From Cranoglanis bouderius (Eukaryota > Chordata > Actinopteri > Siluriformes > Cranoglanididae): a stretch of 64,000 nt of DNA. The position numbers were made by a program, and so were the translations under genes. The number at the start of each line of letters is the position of its first letter. Position 1 is the stretch's first letter. Below, one piece after another: positions 10,117 to 22,256 of this stretch. The stretch is from contig CM042540.1 in NCBI GenBank assembly GCA_023630585.1, positions 9,039,074 to 9,103,073 of the forward strand, in the 5' to 3' direction. The notes under the pieces are model-generated. The model worked only from the letters and a program-made list of their open reading frames with translations. It searched no databases and was not told where the DNA came from.

Positions 10117-10460
10117 GACTCCATCTTCCTGTCAGTGGTTCCCGGAGGCCGGCTTTCACTGCTGACATTCATACAAGTCCCTTGTGGAGACTCTGGAGGC
10201 CCGTCGCACGTGCTAGTGGATGTAGATTTCGTCACTGTTTCCGTAACCGCCAAAGTTTTCTAGGACAGAGTGGTTAGCCCTGTGCCAAACCCCCAACCTG
10301 GAGGACCAGGGACTACTCTTCGTCTGGTCTCTACCTTTCGACCTGTCTGGCATGGGAGGCCCTACCAGGAGCACGAGACTCCAGCCAGCATAGCTTTCCG
10401 GGTCAACGAGACACACAAGCCTCTCCACCACAACAAGGTGGCAGCCCTTCGGAGAGGTTT

Positions 10461-10870
10461 TTGTGTATATCTCATACTAAATTGTTTCAGAAATTAAAAC
10501 AAAATCTAAGATAAAACCAAGGCAACCCAAGTAAACACAAAATACAGTTTTTAAATGATAATGTTATTTATTGAAGCAAAAAAGTTATCCAATACCAACT
10601 GGGCCTCTGTGAAAATGTATTTGCCCCCGTAGTTACTAATTCCCCTAATCTATGAAGCTGCATTCATGAAGGGGTTCAGCGGGACATAACCAGGCCTGAT
10701 TACCGTTCAATCAAACCCCGTTCAATCAAATCAACACATGAAGTTGGTTAAAATGTCTTACCCAGTAACACATTATGCCAAAATTGAAAGAAATTCCATA
10801 AATGATGAGGAAGAAGGTGATTGAAATACATCAGACTGGGAAGGGTTACAAAGCTAACACCTTAGGACAA
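10461..10870 (+). mobile_element. 5' half of a Tc1-like element (family of 61050-62153)
   Basis: Shares long stretches with 48040-48200 (tctcatactaaatt, aaaacaaaatctaagata, atacagtttttaaatgataa) and with 61110-61260 (aaccaggcctgattac, caaaattgaaagaaattcca, gatgaggaagaaggtgattga). The terminal repeat is missing at the LINE junction. No transposase remains. Confidence 0.65.
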
Positions 10871-13095
10871 TCACTAACAAGATGTCACAACCATGACATA
10901 GTGTGTGTTATGCTGGCATAGCACAGTTATAAAGGATTTTAAACATCTCAGCGTCAACCACAAATAACAGCGGTCCAGCTAACAGCCGTCTTGTGCTCAG
11001 ATCATGGGGTAAAACAAGGTAAAACAACATAGGTAGGTGCTTCTATAAAATGGATAAGAGTTATACAACAATTAAAAGCCCCAGTAATATCACTGCAATT
11101 GAAGCATCATTCATTGCCATTTGAGTGTAACTGACATGCAAAGAAGGAGCCACAACTTAAATAATATGTTGTCATCCCCATTGCTGGGAGAGTGTCTAGG
11201 TATAGTTGGAGGCATATTAACAGCATTTTCATTGGTAAGGTTTGACATTTTCCAGTTTCCCATCCATAGATAAATGAGTTTATTAAACAGCTCTGTAATA
11301 GCCTGCATTAAAGCCATGCTGTTTCCAATAAATCTGTCAACTAGATGGTGTCTAATGGCTGGGCTGTGTTCCAATCCAGTGGCTGTCAGCCTAATTTGGG
11401 ACAATTTAATGATCAGAGAAGGAATTATGACTAAGTTAGAGAATTATTGTTCCATGTCAAGGATTATATTCTTACTGTACTTTAATGGTGCCAGAAGTGT
11501 TAATGTGTCAGCATAGCTTGCTGTGGGAAACATTAGAACAAGCAACTCTGCAATCCATTCTTATTCAGTTAGCAAACCAAAATTGCTTTTTATAATGAAA
11601 TAACAGTGGAGAACAACATTTTGTTCTCCAGTTTTGTTCCATGGAAATGTCATCCAAAATAGTAATTTGTGTTTCTACACTTTCTCCACAAACTGCAAGC
11701 TGGTGGGCTATAAAAATTAATTAATCATGTGTAGGTTGTGTTTAAATATCAGATTGACTCTCAGCTGAATATCTTTCAGATCTTAGGGCTGTCGGAGAAA
11801 AAAAAAAAAAAAAACTCACCAGAGCAATTAATGAGAGCCAAGAAACCATCAGAAACCAATGGAGAACCTTAGCAATCATACAACACCAATCTACCAGCAT
11901 TTATTCATGAAGAACATGTCATAATTAACCATTTATAGTTATATTTAATGTTGTGTAAGGTCTGTGAGACAGGTTAGTCCCTGTTATCACTTACATTATA
12001 GCAGCTAGTCTATAAACAGTTGTTCCCTCGCCACTGCTTGTCATTGAAAAACTGACTTACTGACTGTTACAAAGGACTGACACTGGAGACTCCTTCCTTA
12101 AATCCATAAATGTCAGCGGCTATAATAAAAGAAACCATAAACCTAATGATGATGTGCATAATCTTAGAAATGACTTGAAGGATGTACAGATTTCTGAGCA
12201 TGATTTTTTTTTTTTTTTTTTTTTTTTGTTTGTTTTTTTTTTAAAGCTATGGTCAAATCTGTCAAATTAATTTGGAAATTCTTCAGTGTATGACTCATAC
12301 TAAGATGTTTGCTGAGGGCAATAAATCTAATCAAGACAATAATAATACAAGAGAAATAACGCCACCTGGTTATTTTCCACTCCAAAGGGGTTTCACCACA
12401 GTTAAGTGTTAACTTCCAGAGAGCAAACTGTTAAGTTCATACTAGTTTCACTCACAGTGCATTTACTTCCACTAATGGCATATTCACATTTTAATAGGGA
12501 TGTTCTGGGTATAAGATCCATGGTTTATTTAAAAATTGACAATTGTCGATGTAAAGTTCAACAAACTCACTAGTAAAGTCACAAGTAAAGAACGAATACT
12601 CATCATTGTTATTAATCTGGCTGATAAGTGTGGCAATATCAGCAAGACAGCGTGGAATGAATCTACATAAATGCGAGTATTCATTTTGAGGATTTTTCAC
12701 CTCCAACAGCTTCACAAGCACTTGGCCTGTCATATTGTTATAGTAACTTCGTGCACTACACTGGAATTTGTGCTAGAAGTGTGCACCAGAACTGAAATCC
12801 CACAGAAACCAACAAAAAGGTCGTGGAAGTGAGACATTTTTACTCTTGTGTAGACGGGAGTGGATGGTCGGCTATGATGTTTGGGAGAGAAGCGCATTTC
12901 CAATACATTTAGTTAAACTCCACTAAAAGTCTCACTTTAAATAAACAAATGTTAAATAAACAGGTGTGATGTCCTAAAAGGCCATCAGCACTGATTAGTA
13001 TATTACAGTAAAAAAAAATAAAAAATAATAAAATAAAAATTTTTTTTTTTAAAAAGTTAAAAACACTTGCATACATTTTTAGCATTTTTGAAACC
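10871..13095. other. Gene-free stretch with repeat debris
   Basis: 11935-12120 belongs to a dispersed repeat also seen at 40240-40420 and 62160-62385 (tataaacagttgttccctc, tgttacaaagg, gacactggagactcctt). Homopolymers lie at 11798-11815 (A) and 12205-12241 (T). Minus-strand ORFs at 11111-11404 and 12491-12733 have no recognisable features. Confidence 0.5.
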
Positions 13096-13099
13096 AACA

Positions 13100-13740
13100 A
13101 CTGTACACCTGCTCCTTCATGCAATTATCCAATCATGTGCCCGTGCATAAAATCATGCAGATGCAGGTCAAGAGCTTCAGTTAATGTTCACATCAAATAA
13201 CAGAATAATTGGGAGATTTGATCTCAGTGACTTTGAGCGTGGCATGGTTATTAGTGCCAGAAAGGCTAGTTTGAGTATTTCAGAAACTACTGATCTCTTT
13301 GGATTTTCAGACTCAGCAGTCTGTGGAATTTACACAGAACATTGTGAAAAACAAATAACCAAAAAAAACCAAAACAATGAGTTGCAGTTCTGCAGGTGCA
13401 AAAAGGCCTTGTTGATGAGAGAGTTAATAAAAACAAAAAAACAGGAATCTAAGTCTACAGTGGGCACAGATTCACCAAAACTGGACAGTTGAACTGGAAA
13501 AACATCACCTTGTCTTTTTCTAATCTTCAGGTGACCAGTTTCAGTGTGCCAGTGCCTGTGCCCACTGTTCTTGGCTGACAAGAGTATAACCCAATATGAT
13601 ATTCTGCTGTTGTAGCCCATCCACCTCATTATTTGATGTGTTGTGCATTTTGAGATGCTTTTCTGTTAACCATGGTTGTAAAGAGTAGTTATTTAAGTTG
13701 CCATAGCTTTCCTGTGGGAATGGGATTGAAACAGTCCCTC
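13100..13740. mobile_element. Rearranged Tc1-like remnant with an inverted second half
   Basis: 13100-13495 (plus) carries transposase-derived sequence: FDLSDFERGMVISARKA, then ASLSISETTDLFGFS, the N-terminal helix-turn-helix of a Tc1 transposase. From about 13500 to 13740 the sequence reads as the same family on the minus strand (cttggctgacaagagt, gttgtagcccatccacctca, gagatgcttttctgttaacc). The copy is therefore folded back on itself. Related copies lie at 35930-36400 and 45298-45650. Confidence 0.6.
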
Positions 13741-13767
13741 AACCTTTTCAGTTATTGCTCAAGCATA

Positions 13768-13785
13768 TATATATATATATATGTC
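13768..13785. repeat. (AT)n microsatellite
   Basis: Short run of about nine AT units. Confidence 0.85.
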
Positions 13786-14321
13786 TATAGAAATATGACA
13801 TTTTTATGTTTGTTTATGTAGATACAGCACCTGAGTGAGTCATCTCTTCATGATTATATCCAACCATGGCAGAAATGTATGTACTTTTGAAAGACTTCAT
13901 GGCAGAATGTTCCAGGATCCCATGCTCCAAACAAGAAACTTACCTTATGATTTGGTACTGCTGTGTTATGACAGCAGTGTTGCCAATGTAAACATTCAAA
14001 GATGATGTCTAGATCTAGCATAATATTACTGTTTGTTGTTGTTGTTGTTTTTACCGGAAGAGGAAAAAAAGATTCCATGTCTTCTTGTTTTCCTAGTCAT
14101 ACTAGTTCTTACATTTCTTTTAAAATTATTTACAGTATAGTTTATTTAATTCATCACTTCACTTGCTCTTATTTTTTTTTATAGTGGCCTTGAGAATAAT
14201 AGTGCATAATGAGCTTAATGTGCTGCAAGAGAGGTGTAATTACGTTGCAGTTCTGAAACATGTTTATAGAAGGTACTACATGGTATGTGAATACCACCAT
14301 TAGATTTAAAAAATAAGTAAA

Positions 14322-14324
14322 TAA

Positions 14325-14420
<96 letters not shown>
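14322..14420. repeat. A-run, (TA)n, T-run perfect palindrome
   Basis: About 18 A, then about 32 TA units (14341-14404), then about 16 T. The whole block is self-complementary and could extrude a cruciform of about 49 bp per arm. Confidence 0.9.
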
Positions 14421-14439
14421 ATTACAGCCTACATTTACT

Positions 14440-14798
14440 GTACCTCACCTCTGACTGAGCCATTCATACAAATTCAACACCTGGAATCAACTTCAGACCT
14501 TTTATCTCCTTAATTTGTCATGAATTTTTCAGGAAACAGACCACACCTGTCCATGAAACTGCTTATCAGTCAATTGTCCAATTATTTTTGAGCATGTGAA
14601 AATGGAGGGATTATTGAAAATTGGCCATAATTCCTAAACAGTTCATGCAATATTTTTGTTAAACCCCTTGAATTAAAGCTGAAAGTGTACACTTTAATCC
14701 CACCTTGATTGTTTCATTTCAAATCCATTGTGGTTGTGTACAGAGGCAAAACTATGAAAATTGTGTTACTGTCCAAATACTTTTGGATCCAACTATAA
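14440..14798 (-). mobile_element. Non-autonomous Tc1-like fragment
   Basis: The right end reads, on the minus strand, tagttggatccaaaagtatttggacag, a Tc1-type terminal inverted repeat. The interior is AT-rich and non-coding. The other terminus is absent. Confidence 0.5.
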
Positions 14799-15194
14799 GT
14801 CTTAGTGGAGCTCTTTTCCAGATTCCCACCATAAACCTGTGTTGAATGTTTTAAGCCATTTGATGTCTTAATGAGGCACAGTCAAGTTAATTAACTACAG
14901 CATTAACTGGAAAATTGGGATGCAAACATTTGAGCTTCCTAAAAAAGGACAACTGCTGAATTAGACTCAGTTGTTGCAGTAGATTTTAGTAAGAGCTCAA
15001 CCTTAAATGAACATGAATTTTTTTCATTTAGCAGTGTATAGCCCTGACCCGTTCCTTTCAAGTTAGAATGAATGAGAGGTGTTCTCTATGTTTTATTAGT
15101 CACAGCACAATTATGGTCAACACCAAGGAGACCGTCTAGGTTTGTGGGGGATTTTTGTTTTGTTTTGTTTTGTCAATGTTTTTTGTCATGCATA

Positions 15195-15294
15195 GACCCC
15201 TCATTCTTCACTGATTCACAGAGGAGATCTGTGTTGGATGCTGCCAAGATTGGCAGCCTGAACTGCCTCAGGCTGATGAATGACGCTATAGCAG
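15195..15294 (+). pseudogene. hsph1: hsph1 remnant exon (ATPase domain)
   Basis: Encodes PSFFTDSQRRSVLD, then AAKIGSLNCLRLMNDAIAG, with a normal donor GCAG|GTATGT. Open within itself. The usual residue pair after LMND (MT or ET) is altered to AI. Confidence 0.85.
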
Positions 15295-15394
15295 GTATGT
15301 TATGGATTTATTACACCCATCCTGCCAGTTATTACTGCCCTCCTCTCAATGTGCATGACTCATGCTGAAGTTCTTGCATCATCTATCTTCCTAG

Positions 15395-15529
15395 TGGCAC
15401 TAAATTATGGCATATACAAAGCAAGGTCTCATCAGTCCTGAGGAAAAACCTCAGATTGTCTTCTTTGTCGACATGGGGCATCTGGGTTTTCAAGTGTGTT
15501 CCTGTGCATTCAATAATGGAAAGCTGAAG
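15395..15529 (+). pseudogene. hsph1: hsph1 remnant exon with a 1-nt insertion
   Basis: After acceptor tcctag it reads VALNYGIYK in one frame, then QGLISPEEKPQIVFFVDMGH in the next. One extra base between tac aaa and caa explains the shift. Donor AAG|GTGAGA is intact. Confidence 0.85.
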
Positions 15530-15604
15530 GTGAGATCAATTGTTACAATATTTTCATTTTTAATGCCTATTTACATTCATTCATGGCAGATTATTTTATC
15601 TAAA

Positions 15605-15667
15605 GGGCAGTGGTGGCTCTATGGATGATATATACTGTATGTGACGAATAAAGACTTCTTCTTCTTT
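15605..15667 (+). mobile_element. Internally deleted copy of the 1354-type SINE
   Basis: Head gggcagtggtggctc and tail aataaagacttcttcttcttt are joined with the body missing. It lies in an intron of the hsph1 remnant. Confidence 0.6.
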
Positions 15668-15744
15668 AATATAATCCAATTGAAGGAGCATTTGAAGGCT
15701 ACTAAAGCCTGAGTAGTGTGTGTGTTTTGGTCTTTGGTGCTCTC

Positions 15745-15966
15745 AACAGGAGGGGTTACGATGGTGATGGTGAGGCTTTGAAAAGAGGCCAGGGAAGCAC
15801 TTCTGTTAAGTTCAAGGCCACATACAAGCTGGATATAAAGCACAGGGTTTGAGCTTTGTTGCAGCTCCAGCAGGAGTGTGAAGCCGATGAGCAGCAATTC
15901 TACAGACATTCCTCTAAACATCAAATGCTTCATGGCCAATAAGCACATGTCAGGGAAAATGAACAG
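15745..15966 (+). pseudogene. hsph1: hsph1 remnant exon, two or more frameshifts
   Basis: The pieces KFKATYKLDIK, ALLQLQQECE and, in another frame, MSSNSTDIPLNIKCFM with MSGKMNR follow the HSPH1 order. A TGA lies after KHRV. The donor AACAG|GTCCTA keeps the phase needed by the next exon. Confidence 0.8.
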
Positions 15967-16126
15967 GTCCTAGACACAGTAATCTTACAAATGCTGTCGC
16001 AGCCACTGATCGTAGTAATCGAGCTTAGAAACTCCTCAGCTTAAATAAAATTAAAAATAAAACATTTAAGTTCTCTTGTGGGTTCTGAGCTTTGAGTATA
16101 TTAAAGTTCTCTGAAAACTCTTCCAC

Positions 16127-16340
16127 ATTAGAAGAGGAAGCCTTTATTTGTCACATATGCATTACAGCACACTGACATTAATTTTTCTTCACATATCCAA
16201 GCTTGTTAGGAAGCTGTGGTCAGAGCACAGGGTCAGCCATGATACAGCACCCCTGGAGCAGAGAGGGTTAAGGGCCTTGCTCAAGAGCCCAATCTTCTGA
16301 TCAGTAACCCAGAGCCTTAACCTTTGAGCCACCACTGCCC
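16127..16340 (-). mobile_element. 1354-type tRNA-headed SINE, minus strand
   Basis: Reads gaagaggaagcctttatttg at the left (tail) to gagccaccactgccc at the right (tRNA-like head reversed), with the diagnostic gggttaagggccttgctcaa in the middle. Uninterrupted apart from a small deletion in the head. Confidence 0.8.
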
Positions 16341-17306
16341 TGAACATTCCAGGTTCAGGTTGATTTACAGCGATTTATAAATATCTTCATGAATATACTG
16401 TAACTTATTTTGGTAGTTATTGAGATGTAGACACAATTTATAGAAATACATTTTACAACTGTACTACTGGGGGAAAATGGGCCAAATCAATTAGATATAA
16501 ATTGTTAAATAAAGAAAATATGAGGTGTATTTCTTCTGTTGAATTATTACCAATAGCTATGGCGAAATTCTTTTCTGACACCCAATAAAGGGATTTATTA
16601 GTGAGATGTGTAAGAACTGTTAATGTACAGAAAATGTATCATTGTGCTATGCTTTGGCCCAGGACTGGCCCAAGACAGTCTGTTTACAGAGATCATATAT
16701 CGACTAACATGAAAAATCACATCTAGATGCTTTAAGCTCTACATTGGAATGAAAAATATGTATACTGTCTTGGGACATAGTCAGAACAAAGGTATTAGTT
16801 CTTTGAAAGGTTTTGTCTTGAATTCCCAGGCAACATAGTGTAAAATATTAAAAATGACTGTATGAGCCCAAGCTTTGTCATTATATTAAACACCACTGAA
16901 GTGGAAAAAAGACATAACTCCACCAGTAGTGGAATACCAAATGAACTTGACATTCTACTGCCCATTCCCAGCTTGCTAACACTGAACTAAAAATAATGGA
17001 GCATAGGGATAACCAGGATTGTTCAAACCTACAGTACAGTACACGCATAAATCTAATGAATAATAGAATTCTAACATGAGGCTATGCTTGCTAAGTTAGC
17101 TACTGTCCCTAGTTTGCTTTTTTGCTTGCTGAGTTTCTTAGACTTGGAAATACCATTTAAGCATGAAGATATGGTATTGATTTAAGGTGTGAGGGCAGGA
17201 TCAGTGACATCAGCTTTGCTTTGTGATGGGCAAGTAAGGCTTACCCAGGATTAGAACAAATAATTGGCACTAAAAGGGCACAAATTCTGAGTAATTATAA
17301 TTTAAA
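16341..17306. other. Intron-like sequence of the hsph1 remnant
   Basis: No exon, RNA gene or classified repeat recognised. Confidence 0.5.
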
Positions 17307-17311
17307 CCTGC

Positions 17312-17733
17312 TGTAGCATACAGTGGAATGAGGAAGGACTCAGAAGTGTGGGTCAGGATGTAATTTATTTGGGTAAATCCAACAATCATATCCACTGTCC
17401 ATAGCAGGGGCCAAAACACTTGCAGGCAGAGTGAAACAAGGTTAATCCATAATCATAGATAAATAAAGGAGGCATGGGTCAAAAAACAAAAAAAAACAAA
17501 AAAAAAAACACTAATGTACCAGGAGACAAAGAACATGGAAACACAAGGCTCAGAAATGCATAGTACAAGAAATACACATTAAGGGTATAAGTAGACAACA
17601 CAGGTGAACACAATCAGGTAACAAATCAATGACAGGACAGGGGTGGAAACAGGCCTAGAACCAGAAAAAAACAACAAAAGCGCATGCTGCTTTTCATCAT
17701 GGGAACCATGAGGTGAAGGGAGAATCCCTGACA
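17312..17733 (-). mobile_element. Probable solo LTR
   Basis: On the minus strand it runs TGTCAGGG...GCTACA. It has an AATAAA (plus strand tttatt near 17364) close to its 3' end and resembles the LTRs at 33015, 47406 and 52811 in layout. Flanking 5-mers cctgc (17307-17311) and cgtgc (17734-17738) differ at one base, so the target duplication is imperfect. Confidence 0.55.
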
Positions 17734-18065
17734 CGTGCATTTTGTACCCATGAAACCAACATAAACCAAATTAGAAAGCAATTCCAGATTTAGTTTACTT
17801 TGGACTTTAATTATCATTGATATATCTTATAGATATAATTAGGTATAGTATGTCACTTTTAAATGTGAAGACATTGAGGACTTGGGGACTCACCCATCTA
17901 ACTCCTGTTTGGTAGGAAATAAAATTATGTTGCATCACATGAACATGCATTTTTATTTTACAGAATGTATGTACTATCTCTGAAATGCTGCCAAGTGTAA
18001 TCGATTTTTATCTCTTGTATTTAATGTTGCTAATTAAGATCAAATTTGTGTTTGGTTGTTTGCAG

Positions 18066-18249
18066 GGACAAATTTGAGGAGTTGTGCACCAACCTGCTTG
18101 AGAGTATCTGTTTCTTTATTGGCTTCACTCGTGAAGGCACAGGTGCAGCTGCAGGACATCAGTATGGTGGAAATTGTTGGGGGAGTCACACGTATCCCTG
18201 CCCTGAAGGCACAAATCAGCAAGAAAGGAGTAGCCAGCAGTAGCCAGAG
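18066..18249 (+). pseudogene. hsph1: hsph1 remnant exon, frameshifted
   Basis: Acceptor tttgcag. RDKFEELCTNLLESI in one frame, then SLLASLVKAQVQLQD and ISMVEIVGGVTRIPALK in the next. It corresponds to the last part of the ATPase domain, including the EIVGG phosphate-binding motif. Confidence 0.85.
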
Positions 18250-18575
18250 GTAGGGCATTTTTGGTAGAGACGTTTTGAGACAAATGGGGAAAGTGTAATA
18301 GGTTTTTAATTGATGCCATAAAAAGCATATGTATCCTTTTATATAGAGTTTAATGGCAGTTTGGAGACTAGCTTGGCATTAAAATATCCAAATTATGTTG
18401 AATGTTGAAAGAGAAATCATTCATTACCCAGACACAGGGTAATGAGACTGCCAGTTAGATTAAAAACAAGTGTAGGAGTGTGGTGTGATGGGCTTTGAAG
18501 CATCAGCTGGTCGTATTGGTACACGCAGCAAACTACAAACAGTACCACAGCATGATGGCATCCTTTTCTTCACAG

Positions 18576-18735
18576 TGTGGCATTCTGTCCCTTTCATTCA
18601 GAGTGCAAGAGTTCTTCATCACAGATGCTATCCCATTTCCCATCTCTCTGTCCTGGAGCAGTGAAGCAAACGAAGCCAAATTGTAAGCCTGCACAGTGCA
18701 CAAAGCGCCGTCAGCCTTCAGTGAAAACAGTACAC
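18576..18735 (+). pseudogene. hsph1: hsph1 remnant exon (start of substrate-binding domain)
   Basis: Acceptor cttcacag. CGILSLSFRVQEFFITD, then AIPFPISLSWSSE matches the family. A TAA at about 18684 follows AKL, after which VHKAPSAFSENST still echoes NHAAPFSK. Confidence 0.8.
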
Positions 18736-19594
18736 GAATGCATATATCTACAGAGATGTCTTAATCATATCTGCAGTGTCACTCTTCTTGAATATTATCT
18801 ACATTTTATACCATGAGTTGTGCATTATATATCAAGCCCTTGTGTTGTTTTGTGATTGTTTACTTTCTTCAGTTTCCATGTGATATTTGGCAAGAATCAC
18901 ACCTGTCCATAATCCATCATTATCACATTCCACAGCAACAGATTCATTGTTCTAGAAGCATTTTATTTTAGGATTTATTTTATTAATCCTGATGCCAGGA
19001 TTGGTGAGAATCACACAGTTACCATATTTCCATGAAAATAAGTCAGGAGTAGACGACTAATACAACACATTACAATGTGCACACATTTTTATTTTATAGA
19101 TTCTGTGTGCACTGTCTTTAAAAGGACACATTCCTGCTGGTGTAGTTTACTTTTTGTCCCTTTAATGTTGCCAGTGAAGCCTTGCTACAAAATTATTTGC
19201 TATGAGAAAGAAGGTTTAAATGTAATGGCCAGTTTCCTGGGATTGTGATTCTAGGACAAGTCACAAGAAACAAATGATCATACGCGGGACTCATAAGTCC
19301 CACAAGACAGAGAAAACTAGTCCACAGCCGAGTGTTCCCGCTTAGATAAAGAACCCAATCATACTCAATCACTGGCAATAAGAGCTCCATCTCTTAAACC
19401 TTAGAGAGATAGAGCTTTGGTTTACAAGTGTGTGACTGTATGAGCATGTCTGTGTGCGCCCATGTGTGTCTATTTCTGATATATACATAATACATTATGT
19501 ATGCATGTCCTTCACAGAGAGATTAAGATAAACTCTCAGTTTGACTTAGAGATGCTGGACAAGATAATGTGTGTAATCTCTTTTGTCTGTGCAG

Positions 19595-19731
19595 CTGAAC
19601 GGAGAAACAAGCAGTCAACCACCTAATGCTAAAAAAGCCAAGATGAAGGTCAAACCTGTGGAACTACTGATTGAGGGGGAAATTGCACTGCAACACCCAA
19701 AGGATCATCTTAATATTCTCACAGAGCTCAA
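19595..19731 (+). pseudogene. hsph1: hsph1 remnant exon (linker/helical region)
   Basis: Acceptor tgtgcag. NAKKAKMKVKPVELLIEGE corresponds to the lysine-rich segment and VELPIE motif of HSPH1; the following region is divergent. Open in this stretch. Confidence 0.75.
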
Positions 19732-20804
19732 GATAATACTTGTTTAAGATCCCTGTTGTTTCCCAAGATTGCTAAAGGCAATGAAAATGAAAGGGTCCCA
19801 TATATAAGTTCTGGCACCGTCCCAGGTTTTTGTTTGAACTTTAAAGATGACATTTCACTTTTAGATATTGGGATTTGCTAACAAATGGAGCATGAAATGA
19901 CAAGATCCCAATTTGTCATGATCTTGAAAAGGTTAAAAACAATCAATAGGGTTTTTTTTTCCTTTCAGTGACATAACTAGGCCTTACCTATTAGAGCTAA
20001 ACTTAAGCCTATAACATTTAATACTAAGACTAATAATGGGTGGCTTAGCATCTTTATATCTTTGGGCCAACACTCATGTAAACTGATTCAACACAGCTTT
20101 TCAGGTATGCCAATTATTAAACACAAGTAATAAATTAAATAAAAATAAATAAATAAAACAATAATATTAGTAATAATATTAATAGGAATAATGCTAGTAG
20201 AAAACACAAAAATGGAACGGAAATATTTTTGTTTATTTTGTTTACAATGGGAACATACAGCATGAGCGAATCTGAATTATTACACAAGCATAAATTGCTG
20301 TAAGCCATTTTTAACCTGGTCTCACTGACTTGCTGGTTATAAATGAACATATTATGTGTGGATGAAGTGGTGAAACACAAGATGTATCACTTGAAATGAC
20401 CCACATTAGCCAAATGGTATTTCCAACACAGACACCGTGGTGGTATCTTCTTGAATTTCTTGAATTTTTAAACAAAGGCTTTAAATTACTTTCATCTAGC
20501 TTACAACCTGGATTGTGGAGATCGCTTCATTTTCTGTAGATAGGCTGCTTCACCTAAATACAATGGACTGAATTATTTAATCCTTAACAAACAGGAAGGA
20601 AAATAATTCAGTTGTGGCTGGTAAATGTGAATCAGGCAGTCGATACATCATTTTACTTGCCACATCATTTATTTAACAGAATCAATGGAAATTTAAAAGG
20701 TAATTAAATATCAGACTTGCCAAATTGCCATTAGAGTCAAGGAATTAGCTGATACAAACACCCACAAAAGAGCACAATAACAATTACCTTATCTCATCCA
20801 GAGA

Positions 20805-21527
20805 GTTATTTTTGCCACTAAAACATCAGCATCTATAAGTGTAATGGGCTTTTACCTGCATGGGCTTTTATAACGCGATGCAGGTAATCAGCGTAAACGT
20901 GCCACACCGAGTTGTACCTCCTTATAAGTGTAACATAATTATTATACACATTATCATAAAAATAACACATGCTTAGTTTTTAAAGGGAATGAGAGGAGGA
21001 TATTGCAGTAGGACCCCTAACCACACTTTTTTGATAATGTAATAATTCTGATCTAATATCTTCTTATAATCTTACAATCTTCTTTGATAAGTTTAACAGA
21101 AATACACAATGGTGACATAAATACAAGAATACTTTTGCTACATGTACATGCACCACCTTTTCTTTTTTTTCTTTTTTTTGCATTTGTCACAAGTAAGTTT
21201 ACTGGAAGTATCTTGTCTAAATACAACTGTCTATGTAGCATTTAAGAAGAAAAAAAAGGTCTTTGGCAAACCTGCTGCCACAAGATAGCAATCCGTGCCT
21301 GTATTGAATTTGCTGCATAGTATATTTCATTCTCTGACTGGCTAATACATCTTGTGTTGGCTAGTACTCATCTACTGAGAATAGCTGCCAAGCATTAGCA
21401 GACAAAAGATTTTAAATGAACAGGCTAGAAAAGGTGACTGTCAATGTCCATGATCATCTACTGTGCAGATACAAAATGGACAGACAGATTAGTCGTGGGA
21501 TTTCCGAGGTTATCAGGATGCACGACA
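20805..21527 (+). repeat. Local duplication, copy A
   Basis: From ttttgccactaaaa to atcaggatgcacgac this matches 22508-23117. Long shared runs include caagatagcaatcc, ctgactggctaatacatctt and acaggctagaaaa. Copy A carries an extra roughly 100 bp near 20860-20930 not seen in copy B. Confidence 0.8.
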
Positions 21528-21674
21528 ATCATCAGAAAACAATTGTAGTTCAATTTGGAATTGACGTGTAGTTATATGTGTAGCATTTGTAAGTTTAAAG
21601 AAAATGTGTGAGGGTTAATCTCACACATTCACCATTCACTATCTCTTGGCACTTCCTTTTTTTCTGCAACACAG

Positions 21675-21795
21675 AACCAAATGATTCAACAACACCAGCA
21701 GGAGAAAGTGAGGAACAATGCCAAAAGTGCAGTGGAGGAGAACGTTTACTTCTGTCAACATAAACTGCAGGGGCCCTATCAATCGTGCCTAAGTG
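21675..21795 (+). pseudogene. hsph1: hsph1 remnant exon (helical C-terminal domain)
   Basis: Acceptor caacacag. NQMIQQHQQEKVRNNAK, then SAVEENVYFCQHKLQGPY matches the MIMQDKLEKERNDAK ... KLCGPY part of HSPH1. Open, but substitutions such as EYVYEF to ENVYFC indicate relaxed constraint. Confidence 0.8.
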
Positions 21796-22256
21796 CCAGT
21801 GGGAATCTGCACAGCCGTTGTCTGCACCACAACACAAGAGTTTTTCCCAACTAAACTAACGTAGTGAAATTGTTGGTAGCTACTCTTCATACTCTAGCCT
21901 CTCTCCAGCTGAAGCAAAAGAAAAGCACATTTGTTGATTTATCTGTTGTCTGCAAAAAGAGTGCTCTGAGTTGCATTAATTCTTGATCTACAATGACTAA
22001 AAAATATTTTTCTAAAAACATTCTCTGTATGTGTTTTGCATTTTATTGCAGATTTCTGAATTTTATCTCAACATTCTTTTCTCATGCAGTCTCTTTCTAT
22101 AACTCTAGCAGATGCACAGTTAGCTTAAAACCAAACCTTATTGCCCACGTTTTGAGATTGCCCTGGGTGCATTATGCACAAGATACACCCATATCATATC
22201 AACACACCTGTATGCGCATCTAAGTGAATCAAAAATCGCATGAAATTGGGGATGTG

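Larger units (their letters stand above)
7076..10460 (-). mobile_element. RTE-type non-LTR retrotransposon, apparently full length
   Basis: The about 3.4-kb unit has a roughly 340-bp 5' leader (10117-10460, beginning on the minus strand with agggctgccaccttgttgtg), one long ORF, almost no 3' UTR and a (TATC)n tail. Length, single ORF and microsatellite tail match the RTE clade. The 5' end abuts a Tc1-like fragment (10461 onward) that lacks its own terminus. This suggests the LINE integrated into that transposon with loss of its end. I could not identify a target duplication because the tail is a microsatellite. Confidence 0.8.

Noticed and set aside
15619..15948. 109-codon minus-strand ORF
   Set aside because: It is antisense to a frameshifted hsph1 remnant exon.
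21595..21837. 80-codon minus-strand ORF
   Set aside because: Antisense shadow of the hsph1 remnant exon at 21675.
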